Source of the DNA: Actinomycetospora lutea
GTDB taxonomy: Bacteria > Actinomycetota > Actinomycetes > Mycobacteriales > Pseudonocardiaceae
DNA: 60,039 bases
Direction of reading: 5' to 3'
Assembly: GCF_028737205.1 (NCBI RefSeq)
Contig: NZ_JAQZAL010000036.1
Span: 1 to 60,039, forward strand
This document shows, in pieces, positions 15,974-23,994 of the stretch; within the stretch, counting starts at the first letter, position 1, and each line of letters begins with the position of its first letter. The translations under genes and the position numbers were made by a program. The notes under the pieces were generated by a model. That model searched no databases, was not told where the DNA came from, and saw only the letters and a list, made by a program, of their open reading frames with translations.

Positions 15974-16516
15974 TCACGCGACCACGTACCGCAGGGACAC
16001 CGCGCCCCCGCTGAACTCCTGCCGGCCGACGAGCTCGAGATCGACGTAGCGCGAGAGCCCCGCGAACGGTGTCGGTCCGTGGCCCGCCAGCCGGGGGTGC
16101 ACGATGAACTCGTACTCGTCGATCAGCCCGAGCTCGGCCAGGGCCAGCGGGAGCGTCACGCCGCCCACGTACAGCCCCTCCCCCGGCTCCTGCTTCAGCC
16201 GCCGGACGGTCGCCTCCAGGTCGTCCCCGCGCACGAGCTCGGCGTTCCAGTCGACACTGGTCAGCGTGTTCGAGACGACGTACTTCTTCGCCTCGTTGAT
16301 CGACCGGGCGAAGGGCTCCGTCCAGGCGGGCCGGTCCCCCGCCGGGCCGCGCCACCCGGCCTCCATCAGCTCGAAGACGACGCGACCGAAGATCAGGGCG
16401 TCGGCGCGGGCGAGGGTCTGCGCCGCGTGACGGTGCAGGTCCTCGGCCGGGACCCCGGCGTTGTGGTCGCAGCACCCGTCGAGCGTGACGTTGATGGAGT
16501 AGCGCAGGGGACGCAT
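15974..16516 (-). CDS. Dihydrofolate reductase/RibD C-terminal domain protein
   Basis: A 180-residue member of the DHFR-like reductase family (RibD C-terminal domain). It shows SINVTLDGCCDHNAG at the N-terminus, ADALIFGRVVFELMEAGW, KKYVVSNTL, LKQEPGEGLYVGGVTLPLALAELGLIDEY and HPRLAGHGPTPF, the standard order. It should bind NADPH; whether it reduces a pterin, flavin precursor or other substrate is unknown. It ends 3 nt from the stop of the opposite MmcQ/YjbR gene. Confidence 0.85.
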   Translation of the reverse strand: MRPLRYSINVTLDGCCDHNAGVPAEDLHRHAAQTLARADALIFGRVVFELMEAGWRGPAGDRPAWTEPFARSINEAKKYVVSNTLTSVDWNAELVRGDDLEATVRRLKQEPGEGLYVGGVTLPLALAELGLIDEYEFIVHPRLAGHGPTPFAGLSRYVDLELVGRQEFSGGAVSLRYVVA

Positions 16517-16571
16517 GACGGCAGGCTAGTCGGGGCGCGGGCGCCGACATCCCGACGGATGCGGCGTGCGG

Positions 16572-16978
16572 GGCGGACGAGTCGGCCTGTAAGCCGGATC
16601 CTGTGCCCACGTCCCTTGCGGGCGCGTGGGTGGCGACCATCCATCTCGGCCCGCCGTCGCCGGCGGGCTCCAGCGGTCTACCCGCAGGTCTCGGGCGGGC
16701 AGCCCTCGGACGACCTGCGCGGCCGGTCCTCGCGGACCGACCTTCTTGACCTTGCTCCGGGTGGGGTTTACCGAGCCGTCCTGGTCGCCCAGGACGCTGG
16801 TGGTCTCTTACACCACCGTTTCACCCTCACCACCGGGCGAGCCCGATGGCGGTCTGTTCTCTGTGGCACTGTCCCGCGGGTCACCCCGGGTTGCTGTTGG
16901 CAACCACCCTGCCCTGTGGAGTCCGGACTTTCCTCGACGGGGATCACCCGCCGCGGTCGCCCGGCCGACTCGTCCGCG
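16572..16978 (-). ncRNA. rnpB: RNase P RNA, class A
   Basis: Catalytic RNA of RNase P, which matures tRNA 5' ends. On the minus strand the 5' end GCGGACGAGTCGGCC pairs with the 3' end GGCCGACTCGTCCGCC to make helix P1. Universally conserved blocks are present: GAGGAAAGTCCGGACTCCAC near 16917-16936, ACAGTGCCACAGAGAACA, GGTGAAACGGTGG, GTGTAAGAGACCACC and GGTAAACCCC. AGATGGATGGTCGCC and the 3' CACAGGATCCGGCTTACAGG complete it. Length (about 407 nt) is normal for actinobacteria. Ends are set by the P1 pairing and could be off by a few bases. Confidence 0.97.
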
Positions 16979-16984
16979 CCGACC

Positions 16985-16990
16985 AGGGTA
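16985..16990 (-). promoter_or_regulatory. -10 box of rnpB
   Basis: TACCCT on the minus strand ends 6 nt before the inferred first base of rnpB (16978), the expected distance to a transcription start. No clear -35 is seen. Confidence 0.5.
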
Positions 16991-17092
16991 CAACCGCCGC
17001 GAACGGCACGTCCGGCATCCCGGACGCCCTCGCGATCATGCGGAACGTGCCGGTCGGGCGGCACCCGAGCCGCGGGCGCACGCCTCGACCGT

Positions 17093-17098
17093 TAGCGT
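17093..17098 (+). promoter_or_regulatory. -10 box for leaderless TSUP transporter transcript
   Basis: TAGCGT lies 8 nt before the GTG start at 17107, with no ribosome binding site between. Confidence 0.5.
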
Positions 17099-17106
17099 CG
17101 CTCACC

Positions 17107-17865
17107 GTGTCGGACCCGTCGGTGCTCCAGATCGTGCTGCTCGCCGCCCTCGGGCTGCTGGCGGGAGCGGTCAACGCCGTCGCCGGCGGCGGGTCGCTGA
17201 TCGTGTTCCCCGCCCTGCTCGCGGTCGGGATGCCGCCGCTGCCCGCCAACGTGACGAACTCCGTGGCCCAGTGGCCGGGCTACGCCGGCTCGACGGTCAA
17301 CGCGCGCAGCGATCTGCGCGGGCAGCGCCGGCGCCTGGTCGGCACCGGCATCGCCGCCGCGCTCGGGTCGGCGCTGGGCTGCGCGCTGCTGCTGGTGCTC
17401 CCCCAGCAGGTGTTCGACGCCGTCGTGCCCGTGCTCGTGCTGCTCGCGAGCCTCACGCTCGGCGCGCAGCCGTGGATCAAGAGGTGGACGGGCCGCGCCG
17501 AGCGCACCGCCGACAACCCCCGGGTGCTGCTGCCGACGATCTTCGTCGCCGCGGTCTACGGCGGCTACTTCGGCGGCGCGCTGGGCGTCGTGCTCATCGC
17601 CGTGCTCTCGCTGCTCGCCCACGACACCCTCCAGCGGCTCAACGCGGTCAAGGTCCTGCTCTCGCTGGTGACGAGCACGGTGACCGTCGTGCTGTTCGCG
17701 CTCTTCGCCCCCGTCGACTGGTTCGCGGTGCTCCTGCTCGCGCCGACCACGCTCATCGGTGGCTTCCTCGGCATGGCCGTCGCCAAGAAGATGCCCGACG
17801 GCGTGCTGCGCTGGAGCGTCGTCGTGCTCGGGGTCGCGGTCGCGATCTACCTGTTCCTGCGGTGA
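17107..17865 (+). CDS. TSUP (TauE/SafE) family membrane transporter
   Basis: A 252-residue integral membrane protein with about eight hydrophobic segments. Family motifs are GLLAGAVNAVAGGGSLIVFPALLAVGMPPLPANVTNSV near the N-terminus and the repeat-equivalent AAVYGGYFGGALGVVLIAVL in the middle. TauE/SafE proteins export sulfite, sulfoacetate or other organic anions, or import them; the cargo is unknown here. Start is GTG 17107. The next transporter gene begins 16 nt after its stop, so the two are probably co-transcribed. Confidence 0.87.
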   Translation: MSDPSVLQIVLLAALGLLAGAVNAVAGGGSLIVFPALLAVGMPPLPANVTNSVAQWPGYAGSTVNARSDLRGQRRRLVGTGIAAALGSALGCALLLVLPQQVFDAVVPVLVLLASLTLGAQPWIKRWTGRAERTADNPRVLLPTIFVAAVYGGYFGGALGVVLIAVLSLLAHDTLQRLNAVKVLLSLVTSTVTVVLFALFAPVDWFAVLLLAPTTLIGGFLGMAVAKKMPDGVLRWSVVVLGVAVAIYLFLR

Positions 17866-17881
17866 CCCGGGCAGGACGGCC

Positions 17882-19111
17882 ATGACGGTCCTCGCGGTCG
17901 GCCTGCTCGCCGTCGTCCTCGTCGGCGCCGTCACCCGCCCGCGCAACCTGCCCGAGGCGGCGGCCGCGCTCCCCGCGGCGCTGATCGTCCTCGCGACCGG
18001 GTTGATCGCGCCGGCGGCCGCGTGGGACGAGGTCCGCGAGCTCGGGCCGACGGTCGGCTTCCTCGCCGCGGTGCTGGTCCTCGCCCACCTCGCGGACGCC
18101 GAGGGCGTGTTCCGCTGGGCCGGCGGGCTGCTCGCCCACCACTCGCGGCACCGCCCGCGGCGCCTGTTCGCGCTGGTCGTCCTCGCCGCGACGGTGACCA
18201 CGGCGGTCCTGAGCCTCGACGCCACCGTCGTGCTGCTGACCCCGGTCGTGCTCGACACCGCCCGGCGCCTCGGCGCGCGCCCGGCCCCGCACGCCTTCGC
18301 CTGCGCGCACCTGGCCAACAGCGGCTCGCTGCTGCTGCCCGTCGCCAACCTGACCAACCTGCTGGCCCTGCAGGCCAGCGGCCTGTCGTTCCTCGGGTTC
18401 GCCGGGCTGATGCTGCTGCCCCAGCTCGCCGTGCTCCTCGTCGAGTACGTCGGGCTGCGGCTGACGTTCCGCGACGACCTCGCCACGCCCGCCGAGCCCG
18501 CCGGCCCGGCCGAGGAGGCGCCGGTCCCCCGCGTCGCGCTCGCCGTCCTGGCCGCGACACTGCTCGGCTTCGCCGCCTCGTCGCCGCTGGGCATCGAGCC
18601 GGTGTGGGTCGCGGTGGCGGGCGCGGCGGCGATGGCGGCCCGGACCCTCGCGACCCACCGCACCCGGGTCCGTGACGTCGTGGCTGCGGCCTCACCCCTG
18701 TTCTGCCTGTTCGTGCTGGCCCTCGGTGTCGTGGTGGCCGCGGTGACCGACCGCGGGCTCGGCGACCTCGTCGCGGGCCTGCTCCCCGCCGGCACGTCGT
18801 TCGGCGCCCTGCTCGGGCTGGCGGCGATCGCGGCCGTGCTCGCGAACCTCGTCAACAACCTGCCGGCCACGCTGGTCCTGCTGGCCGCGCTCGGCCCGAC
18901 CCCGGCGGTGGGCGCCGTGCTCGCCGTGCTCATCGGGGTGAACGTGGGGCCGAACCTCACCCCCGTCGGCTCGCTGGCCACGCTGCTCTGGCGGCGCGTG
19001 CTCGCCTCCCGCGGCGTCCCCGCCCCGCTGGGGACGTTCACGATCGCCGGGCTCGCGACCGTGCCGGCTGCCCTTCTCGCCGGGACGGCCGCGCTGGCGT
19101 CGGTGGTCTGA
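17882..19111 (+). CDS. ArsB/NhaD (ion transporter) superfamily membrane protein
   Basis: A 409-residue polytopic membrane protein with about 11 hydrophobic segments. SLDATVVLLTPVVLDTARRLG near residue 105 and ANLVNNLPATLVLLAALG with NVGPNLTPVGSLATLLWRRVL near the C-terminus are the two family signature regions. These occur in arsenite exporters, Na+/H+ antiporters and related anion carriers. No ars genes are adjacent, so an arsenic role is not supported. The ATG has GCAGGACGG upstream and lies 16 nt after the TSUP gene. Confidence 0.8.
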   Translation: MTVLAVGLLAVVLVGAVTRPRNLPEAAAALPAALIVLATGLIAPAAAWDEVRELGPTVGFLAAVLVLAHLADAEGVFRWAGGLLAHHSRHRPRRLFALVVLAATVTTAVLSLDATVVLLTPVVLDTARRLGARPAPHAFACAHLANSGSLLLPVANLTNLLALQASGLSFLGFAGLMLLPQLAVLLVEYVGLRLTFRDDLATPAEPAGPAEEAPVPRVALAVLAATLLGFAASSPLGIEPVWVAVAGAAAMAARTLATHRTRVRDVVAAASPLFCLFVLALGVVVAAVTDRGLGDLVAGLLPAGTSFGALLGLAAIAAVLANLVNNLPATLVLLAALGPTPAVGAVLAVLIGVNVGPNLTPVGSLATLLWRRVLASRGVPAPLGTFTIAGLATVPAALLAGTAALASVV

Positions 19112-19119
19112 GGCCGGGG

Positions 19120-19521
19120 TCAGCGCGCGGCGGCGTTGAGCTGCTCGGAGTCGACGAACTGCTCCATGCGCAGCGCCCGACCGTCGCGGATCTCCCAGAC
19201 GTGGACCACGCGCGCGACCATCTCCCGACCGGTGGCCCGATAGGTCCCGCGGTAGGTGCAGATCCCCACGACCGTGTCGCCGTCGGCGAGCACGCGCTCC
19301 ACGTCGACGACGAACCCGTCCCAGTCGGAGCCCACGCGGGCGAAGATTCCTTCGAGCACCGCCTGCGGGCCCTCGTACACACCGCCGTACGGCCCGCCCT
19401 CGGTCTCGATCCAGACCACCTCGGGCGCGAGGAAATCGATGACGGCGGGGATGTCGCCCCGTCCGAAGGCCTCGTAGGCGCTGCGGACGAGGGCGGCGTT
19501 GTCGGTGGCGACGGTGCTCAT
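19120..19521 (-). CDS. SnoaL-like (NTF2 fold) protein
   Basis: A 133-residue single-domain cone-shaped NTF2-like protein. It begins VRSAYEAFGRGDIPAVIDFLAPEVVWIETEGGPYGGVYEGPQAVLEGIFARVG and has VVHVWEIRDGRALRMEQFVDSEQL at the end, both typical of SnoaL-like proteins. Members are ketosteroid-isomerase-like enzymes or ligand binders; no substrate can be assigned. The start ATG has AGGGAA upstream. It ends 8 nt after the convergent ArsB/NhaD gene. Confidence 0.78.
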   Translation of the reverse strand: MSTVATDNAALVRSAYEAFGRGDIPAVIDFLAPEVVWIETEGGPYGGVYEGPQAVLEGIFARVGSDWDGFVVDVERVLADGDTVVGICTYRGTYRATGREMVARVVHVWEIRDGRALRMEQFVDSEQLNAAAR

Positions 19522-19608
19522 GGTGGTTCCCTGGTCGGAGACGGCTCGTGGAGCGAGCCTGCGCCGACACGAGAGGGTCCGGCAGTCCGTAGATGTACGT
19601 ATCGACAG

Positions 19609-20466
19609 TCAGACCTGCGGACGGCTCATCACCATCGCCTGCGTGCCCACCGCCGCGAGGAGGTCGAGGCGGCTGCGCGCGTCGGAGCCGGGCGCTGGGG
19701 TGAAGACGAGCAGGCGCAGGTCGTCCTCGGCGGTGGTCAGGGTGTCGCAGACGATGTCGACGTCGCCGACCTCGGGGTGCGCGATCACCTTGCGGCTCTG
19801 GTGGTGCTCGGCCACGGCCCCGGAGTCCCAGAGCGCCCCGAACTCGGGGCCGGTGGCGGCGAGCTCGGCGACGAGGGCGGCGAGGTCCGGGTCGTGCGGG
19901 TAGCGGCTGGTGCTGCCGCGGAGGTCGGCGACCAGCGAGCGGGCGAGCGCGTCGCGCTCCTCGGGGGTGTGCCGCACCCGGGAGCTCGGCTCGCCGGTGA
20001 CGAAGAGGCGGAACAGCGTGTTGCGCTCGCGCTCGGGCAGCGCCGTCGGGTCGCCCATGAGCGCGGCGTAGAGCGGGTTCCACGAGATCAGCGTCCAGGT
20101 CGCGTCGAGGACACCGACGGGGCTGTCGTGCAGGGCCTCGACGATCCGGCGCACGCCCACCGGGATGCGCCGGGACACGCGGCCGCCGTCGGTGGCGTGG
20201 CCGGCGAGGCGGAACAGGTGGGCCTGCTCGGCGTCCGAGAGCCGCAGCGCTCGGGCCAGCGACGCACAGACCTGCGCGGACGGCGTGCGGGTGCGGCCCT
20301 GCTCGAGGCGCACGACGTAGTCGATGGAGATGCCCGCGAGCAGCGCGAGCTCCTCGCGACGCAGGCCCGGCGCGCGGCGCGGCGCGTTGGCGGCCATCCC
20401 GACGTCGGCGGGATCCGTGCGGTCGCGCCACGTCCGCAGGGCGGCGGCCAGCTCCCCGGTGCTCAC
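19609..20466 (-). CDS. Xre-family regulator with MmyB-like ligand domain
   Basis: A 285-residue regulator. The N-terminal helix-turn-helix spans about residues 5-75 (GLRREELALLAGISIDYVVRLEQGRTRTPSAQV). A C-terminal MmyB-like ligand-binding domain follows (SPVGVLDATWTLISWNPLYAALMGDP, then RYPHDPDLAALVAELAATGPEF and a final HPEVGDVDIVCDTL). Such genes in actinobacteria usually sit divergent from an oxidoreductase, as here with the aldo/keto reductase. Start is GTG 20466; the frame is open to 20628 but overlaps the divergent gene. Confidence 0.85.
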   Translation of the reverse strand: MSTGELAAALRTWRDRTDPADVGMAANAPRRAPGLRREELALLAGISIDYVVRLEQGRTRTPSAQVCASLARALRLSDAEQAHLFRLAGHATDGGRVSRRIPVGVRRIVEALHDSPVGVLDATWTLISWNPLYAALMGDPTALPERERNTLFRLFVTGEPSSRVRHTPEERDALARSLVADLRGSTSRYPHDPDLAALVAELAATGPEFGALWDSGAVAEHHQSRKVIAHPEVGDVDIVCDTLTTAEDDLRLLVFTPAPGSDARSRLDLLAAVGTQAMVMSRPQV

Positions 20467-20501
20467 GCCCCGATCATCCGCCCGATCGCGGCGCGCCGGG
20501 G

Positions 20502-20516
20502 GGTACGGGATGTACC
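20502..20516. promoter_or_regulatory. Inverted repeat between Xre regulator and aldo/keto reductase
   Basis: GGTAC and GTACC flank a 5-nt centre (GGTAC-GGGAT-GTACC) in the 100-nt divergent intergenic region. A likely operator for the adjacent Xre regulator, inferred from position. Confidence 0.4.
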
Positions 20517-20566
20517 AGGACGATCCGTCGCTCCCCGGGGTGTGGCGGGCGGGTAAGCCTGGGTCC

Positions 20567-21418
20567 ATGACCACATCCGAGCTGACCGACCGCCTCGCCC
20601 TGGCCGACGACCTCGTCCTGACCCGCATGGGCTACGGCGCCATGCAGCTCGCCGGGCCGGGTGTCATGGGGCCGCCACGCGACCGCGACGAGGCCGTCGC
20701 CGTGCTGCGCGAGGCCGTCGACCGGGGCGTCACGCACATCGACACGTCCGACTTCTACGGCCCGTTCGTCGTCAACGAGATCCTCCGCGAGGCCCTGCAC
20801 CCCTACCCCGCGGACCTGCGGATCGTCACCAAGGTCGGCTGCCGGCGCGGCGAGGACGGGTCGTGGAACCTCGACACCTCGCCCGACGAGCTGGTCCGCG
20901 AGGTGCACGAGAACCTCGAGCGACTCGACCTCGACACCCTCGATGTCGTCAACCTGCGCGTCTCCGACGACCACGACGAGCCCCTCACCGAGGCGTTCAC
21001 GACGCTGGCCGAGCTGCGTGAGAAGGGCCTGATCCGCCACCTCGGGGTCAGCAACGTCTCCCCCGCCCAGCTCGAGGAGGCCCGCGGCGTCGCACCGGTC
21101 GTGTGCGTGCAGAACCACTACAACCTGGTGCACCGGACCGACGACGACCTCGTCGACCACTGCGCCGCCGAGGGGATCGCCTACACCTCGTTCTTCCCGC
21201 TCGGTGGGTTCAGCCCGCTGCAGTCCGACACGCTCGCCCGCGTCGCCGAGCGCGTCGGGGCGACCCCGCAGCAGGTCGCGCTGGCGTGGCTGCTGCAGCG
21301 CTCGCCGACGATGCTGATCATCCCCGGCACGTCGTCGCGGGCGCACCTGCGGGAGAACCTCGCCGCGGCCGACCTCGTGCTGCCCGACGACGCCGTGGCC
21401 GAGCTGGACGCCATCTGA
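20567..21418 (+). CDS. Aldo/keto reductase
   Basis: A 283-residue (alpha/beta)8-barrel NADPH-dependent oxidoreductase. The segment THIDTSDFYGP holds the catalytic Asp and Tyr, LRIVTKVGCRR the Lys, and LDTLDVVNLRVSDDHDEP takes the place of the usual DxxLxH region. That change suggests an atypical catalytic His, with NLRV where most members have QxH. GVSNVSPAQLEEA, VCVQNHYNLVHR and IIPGTSSRAHLRENLAAADLVL complete the fold. Substrate unknown. A hairpin follows at 21420-21460. Confidence 0.87.
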   Translation: MTTSELTDRLALADDLVLTRMGYGAMQLAGPGVMGPPRDRDEAVAVLREAVDRGVTHIDTSDFYGPFVVNEILREALHPYPADLRIVTKVGCRRGEDGSWNLDTSPDELVREVHENLERLDLDTLDVVNLRVSDDHDEPLTEAFTTLAELREKGLIRHLGVSNVSPAQLEEARGVAPVVCVQNHYNLVHRTDDDLVDHCAAEGIAYTSFFPLGGFSPLQSDTLARVAERVGATPQQVALAWLLQRSPTMLIIPGTSSRAHLRENLAAADLVLPDDAVAELDAI

Positions 21419-21419
21419 G

Positions 21420-21460
21420 CGAGCCGGGCCGGTCGCGTTGCGCGGCCGGTCCGCGGCTCG
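21420..21460. terminator. GC-rich hairpin after the aldo/keto reductase
   Basis: CGAGCC (21420-21425) pairs with GGCTCG (21455-21460). Inside, GGCCGG and CCGGTC-type arms pair around GCGTTGCG. It starts 1 nt after the stop codon. Confidence 0.5.
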
Positions 21461-21474
21461 GCAAGCTCAGCGGC

Positions 21475-22593
21475 GTGACGGCAGCCGACGTGGAGGCGCG
21501 CGCCCGCGTGCGTGAACAGGCCCAGGGCATCGCGGCCGGGTGGTCGGGGCCGGACACGCCCCCGAGCTGGGCGCTCACCGCCGAGCTGTTCACGGCGATC
21601 GCCGACGAGCCCGAGCTGCTCGAGCTCGGGGCGGCGATCCCGCTCGACCGCCTGCCGCCGCTGCTGCTCAGCGCCGCGGTGCGCTACCTCGTGGCCCGCG
21701 ACCGGCCCGAGCCGCTCGCGGGGTACTTCCCGGTGCCCGGGTCGGGGCAGCCGGCCCTCGACGACGGCTTCCGCCCGGCGCTGGTGGCCTTCGCCCGGGA
21801 GCACGCCGACGAGCTCGCCCTGCTCTGCGTCGAGCACCGCTACCAGATGAACGAGGTCGCCCGCAGCGCCGACGTCGTCCCGGTCCTCTCGCGTCTCGAC
21901 CCCGACCGGCCGATCGCCCTGGTCGACCTCGGCACGGGCGCGGGTCTCGGGCTGCACCTCGACCGCTACCGCTACGACTTCGCCGGCCGGACCCTCGGGC
22001 CCGCGGACGCCGCGCTCACCCTGGCCCCCGAGCTGCGCGGGCGGCCGGCGCCGCTGCCGTCGCGCCTGCCCACGATCGCCGCGCGGCTCGGCGTCGACGT
22101 CGAGCCGCTCGACCTCGACGACGAGCGCGTGCGCGACTGGCTCGCCGCCTGCATCCCGCCGGAGACCTCCGCCGTCGACCGCTTCGCCGCCGCCTCCGAG
22201 ATCGCGCGGACGCACCCGGCGACGACCGTGCGCGCCGACCTCGTCGAGGACCTCCCGGCCCTGTGCGCGCGGATGCCCGGCGACGCGCTGCTGGTGCTCG
22301 TCGACACATACGTCACCGTCTTCCTCACCGACGAGCAGCGGGCCGGGTTCCGCCGCGGTCTCGCCGAGCTGGGCCGCGACGTCGCGTGGATCTCGGTGGA
22401 CCCCCTGTTGCCGCTCGGCGCCGAGGGCCGCGACAGCACCCAGTCGCTGCGGGTGCCGCCCCGCGCGCTGGAGGCGACCCGGGCCGGGGTCACGGGGGTC
22501 ATCGGACACCTGTCGGTGCATCGGGACGGGTCGTCGTCCGGGGAGGTGCTGGGTCTGGCGCACCCGGGTGGGGCGTGGCTGGAGTGGTTCTAG
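21475..22593 (+). CDS. DUF2332 family protein
   Basis: A 372-residue soluble protein of the actinobacterial DUF2332 family. Recognisable parts are LFTAIADEPELLELGAAIPLDRLPPLLLSAAVRYL, the central LCVEHRYQMNEVARSADVVPVLSRL, and IALVDLGTGAGLGLHLDRYRYDF, which resembles an AdoMet-binding loop. VLVDTYVTVFLTDEQR and a C-terminal LGLAHPGGAWLEW follow. The function is unknown; a methyltransferase-like fold is an inference. Start is GTG 21475. Its last 95 nt overlap the end of the oppositely transcribed MFS gene. Confidence 0.75.
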   Translation: MTAADVEARARVREQAQGIAAGWSGPDTPPSWALTAELFTAIADEPELLELGAAIPLDRLPPLLLSAAVRYLVARDRPEPLAGYFPVPGSGQPALDDGFRPALVAFAREHADELALLCVEHRYQMNEVARSADVVPVLSRLDPDRPIALVDLGTGAGLGLHLDRYRYDFAGRTLGPADAALTLAPELRGRPAPLPSRLPTIAARLGVDVEPLDLDDERVRDWLAACIPPETSAVDRFAAASEIARTHPATTVRADLVEDLPALCARMPGDALLVLVDTYVTVFLTDEQRAGFRRGLAELGRDVAWISVDPLLPLGAEGRDSTQSLRVPPRALEATRAGVTGVIGHLSVHRDGSSSGEVLGLAHPGGAWLEWF

Positions 22594-23836
22594 GCGCTCC
22601 GGTGTCGTCGAGCGCCCGGAACGCCGGGGCGGCGAGCGCGAGCAGGGTCGCGACGCCCACGAACGCGGCGAGCACGAGGCCGGCGACCGGCAGCCCGGCG
22701 CCGGCGGCGACGGCGGCGACCGGCGCGGTGGTGAGGGCCGGGGCGGCGAGCACGACCGTGTTCTGCGCACCGAGCACCCGCCCGCGCAGGGCGTCCGGCG
22801 TGGCCTCGATGATGATCACCCCGAGGAGCGCGGCCGCGGGGGCGTAGGTGAGCCCGACGACCGCGGAGCCGGTGAGCACCAGCCACGGCGAGGCCATGCT
22901 GCCGACCGTGCCGAACCCGGCGAGCGTGCCGACCATCCCGATCACGAACCAGGTCCGGCGCGCCAGCCGCTCGGCGAGCGCGGCGTAGAGCGCGGAGCCG
23001 GCGATGCCGCCGCCGGCGATCGCGGAGAGCGTGAGGCCGGTGAGCCCGGCGAGGCCCTCGCCGGTGAAGTAGGCGGGCATGAGCGTGCTCTGCAGCGCGC
23101 CCAGGACGGCGGCGAGCACCGCGGTGAGCAGCGTGGCGCCCAGCACCAGGCGCTGGCGGGCGAGGAAGCGCCAGGCGTCGACCAGGTCGGTCAGGGCGCG
23201 GCGGACCGCACCGCCGGCACCCGGCTCCCCCGGGGCGACCGCGCCGGCGCGCGGGTCGACGAGCAGCGCGGTCAGGGCGGCGAGCAGGCTCGTCGCCGCG
23301 GTCGCCAGCAGCAGCGCCGGCGAGGCCCCGAGCACGCCGACGAGCAGCCCGCCGAGCCCGGGACCGACGAGGACGAGGACGTTGGCCACCGTCTCCCGGG
23401 TGGCGACGAGCCGGTCCAGCGCGCCGGGGCCCCCGGAGCCGAGGCGGGCGAGCGCGGGCAGCAGCGTCTCGCGCGCGGTCATGCCGGGCACGCGGATGAC
23501 CGCGCCGAGCACGCCGAGCACCAGGAACCACCCCAGGTCGAGGCCGACGAGGACGTCGACGACCGGCAGGGCCGCGACGGAGCCCGCGGCGAGCAGGTCG
23601 CAGGCGACCGAGACGCGGCGTCGGTCGATCCGGTCGACGAGCAGCCCGGACACGAGCCCCGCGACCGCCGCGGCGGTGGTCGTCGCGGTCGCGAGGACAC
23701 CCGCGGCGAGGACGTCGCGGGTGCGGGCGAGCACGATCAGCGGCAGCACGACCGACGCGATCCCCTGCCCGAGCAGCGAGAGCCCGTAGGAGACGAAGAA
23801 CGTCGTCGTGCCGCGGCGCGTCCGGTCGCCTGCCAT
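22499..23836 (-). CDS. MFS transporter, probable drug exporter
   Basis: A 445-residue major facilitator protein with about 12 hydrophobic segments (YGLSLLGQGIASVVLPLIVLARTRDVLAAGVLATATT, then GLVSGLLVDRIDRRRVSVACDLLAAG, the MFS loop 2-3 motif). It belongs to the group of MFS proteins often linked to macrolide or multidrug efflux. The last 40 residues are a proline/threonine-rich cytoplasmic tail that overlaps the DUF2332 gene by 95 nt. It is divergent from a MerR regulator, the classical arrangement of a regulated efflux pump. Start ATG 23836. Confidence 0.85.
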   Translation of the reverse strand: MAGDRTRRGTTTFFVSYGLSLLGQGIASVVLPLIVLARTRDVLAAGVLATATTTAAAVAGLVSGLLVDRIDRRRVSVACDLLAAGSVAALPVVDVLVGLDLGWFLVLGVLGAVIRVPGMTARETLLPALARLGSGGPGALDRLVATRETVANVLVLVGPGLGGLLVGVLGASPALLLATAATSLLAALTALLVDPRAGAVAPGEPGAGGAVRRALTDLVDAWRFLARQRLVLGATLLTAVLAAVLGALQSTLMPAYFTGEGLAGLTGLTLSAIAGGGIAGSALYAALAERLARRTWFVIGMVGTLAGFGTVGSMASPWLVLTGSAVVGLTYAPAAALLGVIIIEATPDALRGRVLGAQNTVVLAAPALTTAPVAAVAAGAGLPVAGLVLAAFVGVATLLALAAPAFRALDDTGAPRTTPATPHPGAPDPAPPRTTTRPDAPTGVR

Positions 23837-23927
23837 CGTGTGCCTCCCGTGGTCCCGTGAGGGGACCCAGGACGCACCCGGCCGTCGGGGCACGCTCAAG
23901 GACGGGGCGAGGTGACCCACGCCACGC

Positions 23928-23958
23928 TTGACCGTGACGCGGCGGCACGGTTTCCACT
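23928..23958 (+). promoter_or_regulatory. MerR-type promoter with dyad in a long spacer
   Basis: TTGACC (23928-23933) and TCCACT (23953-23958) are separated by 19 nt, the long spacing typical of MerR-controlled promoters. The dyad ACCGTG (23931-23936) and CACGGT (23946-23951) lies in the spacer with a 9-nt centre. It precedes the merR-like gene and lies between it and the MFS exporter. Confidence 0.65.
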
Positions 23959-23994
23959 GTGGACGTCCGTCGCCGTGACCAGGAGGACCGACCC

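Noticed and set aside
17882..19111. Arsenite exporter ArsB
   Set aside because: The superfamily fits, but there are no arsenic genes or regulators nearby, so the substrate is left open.
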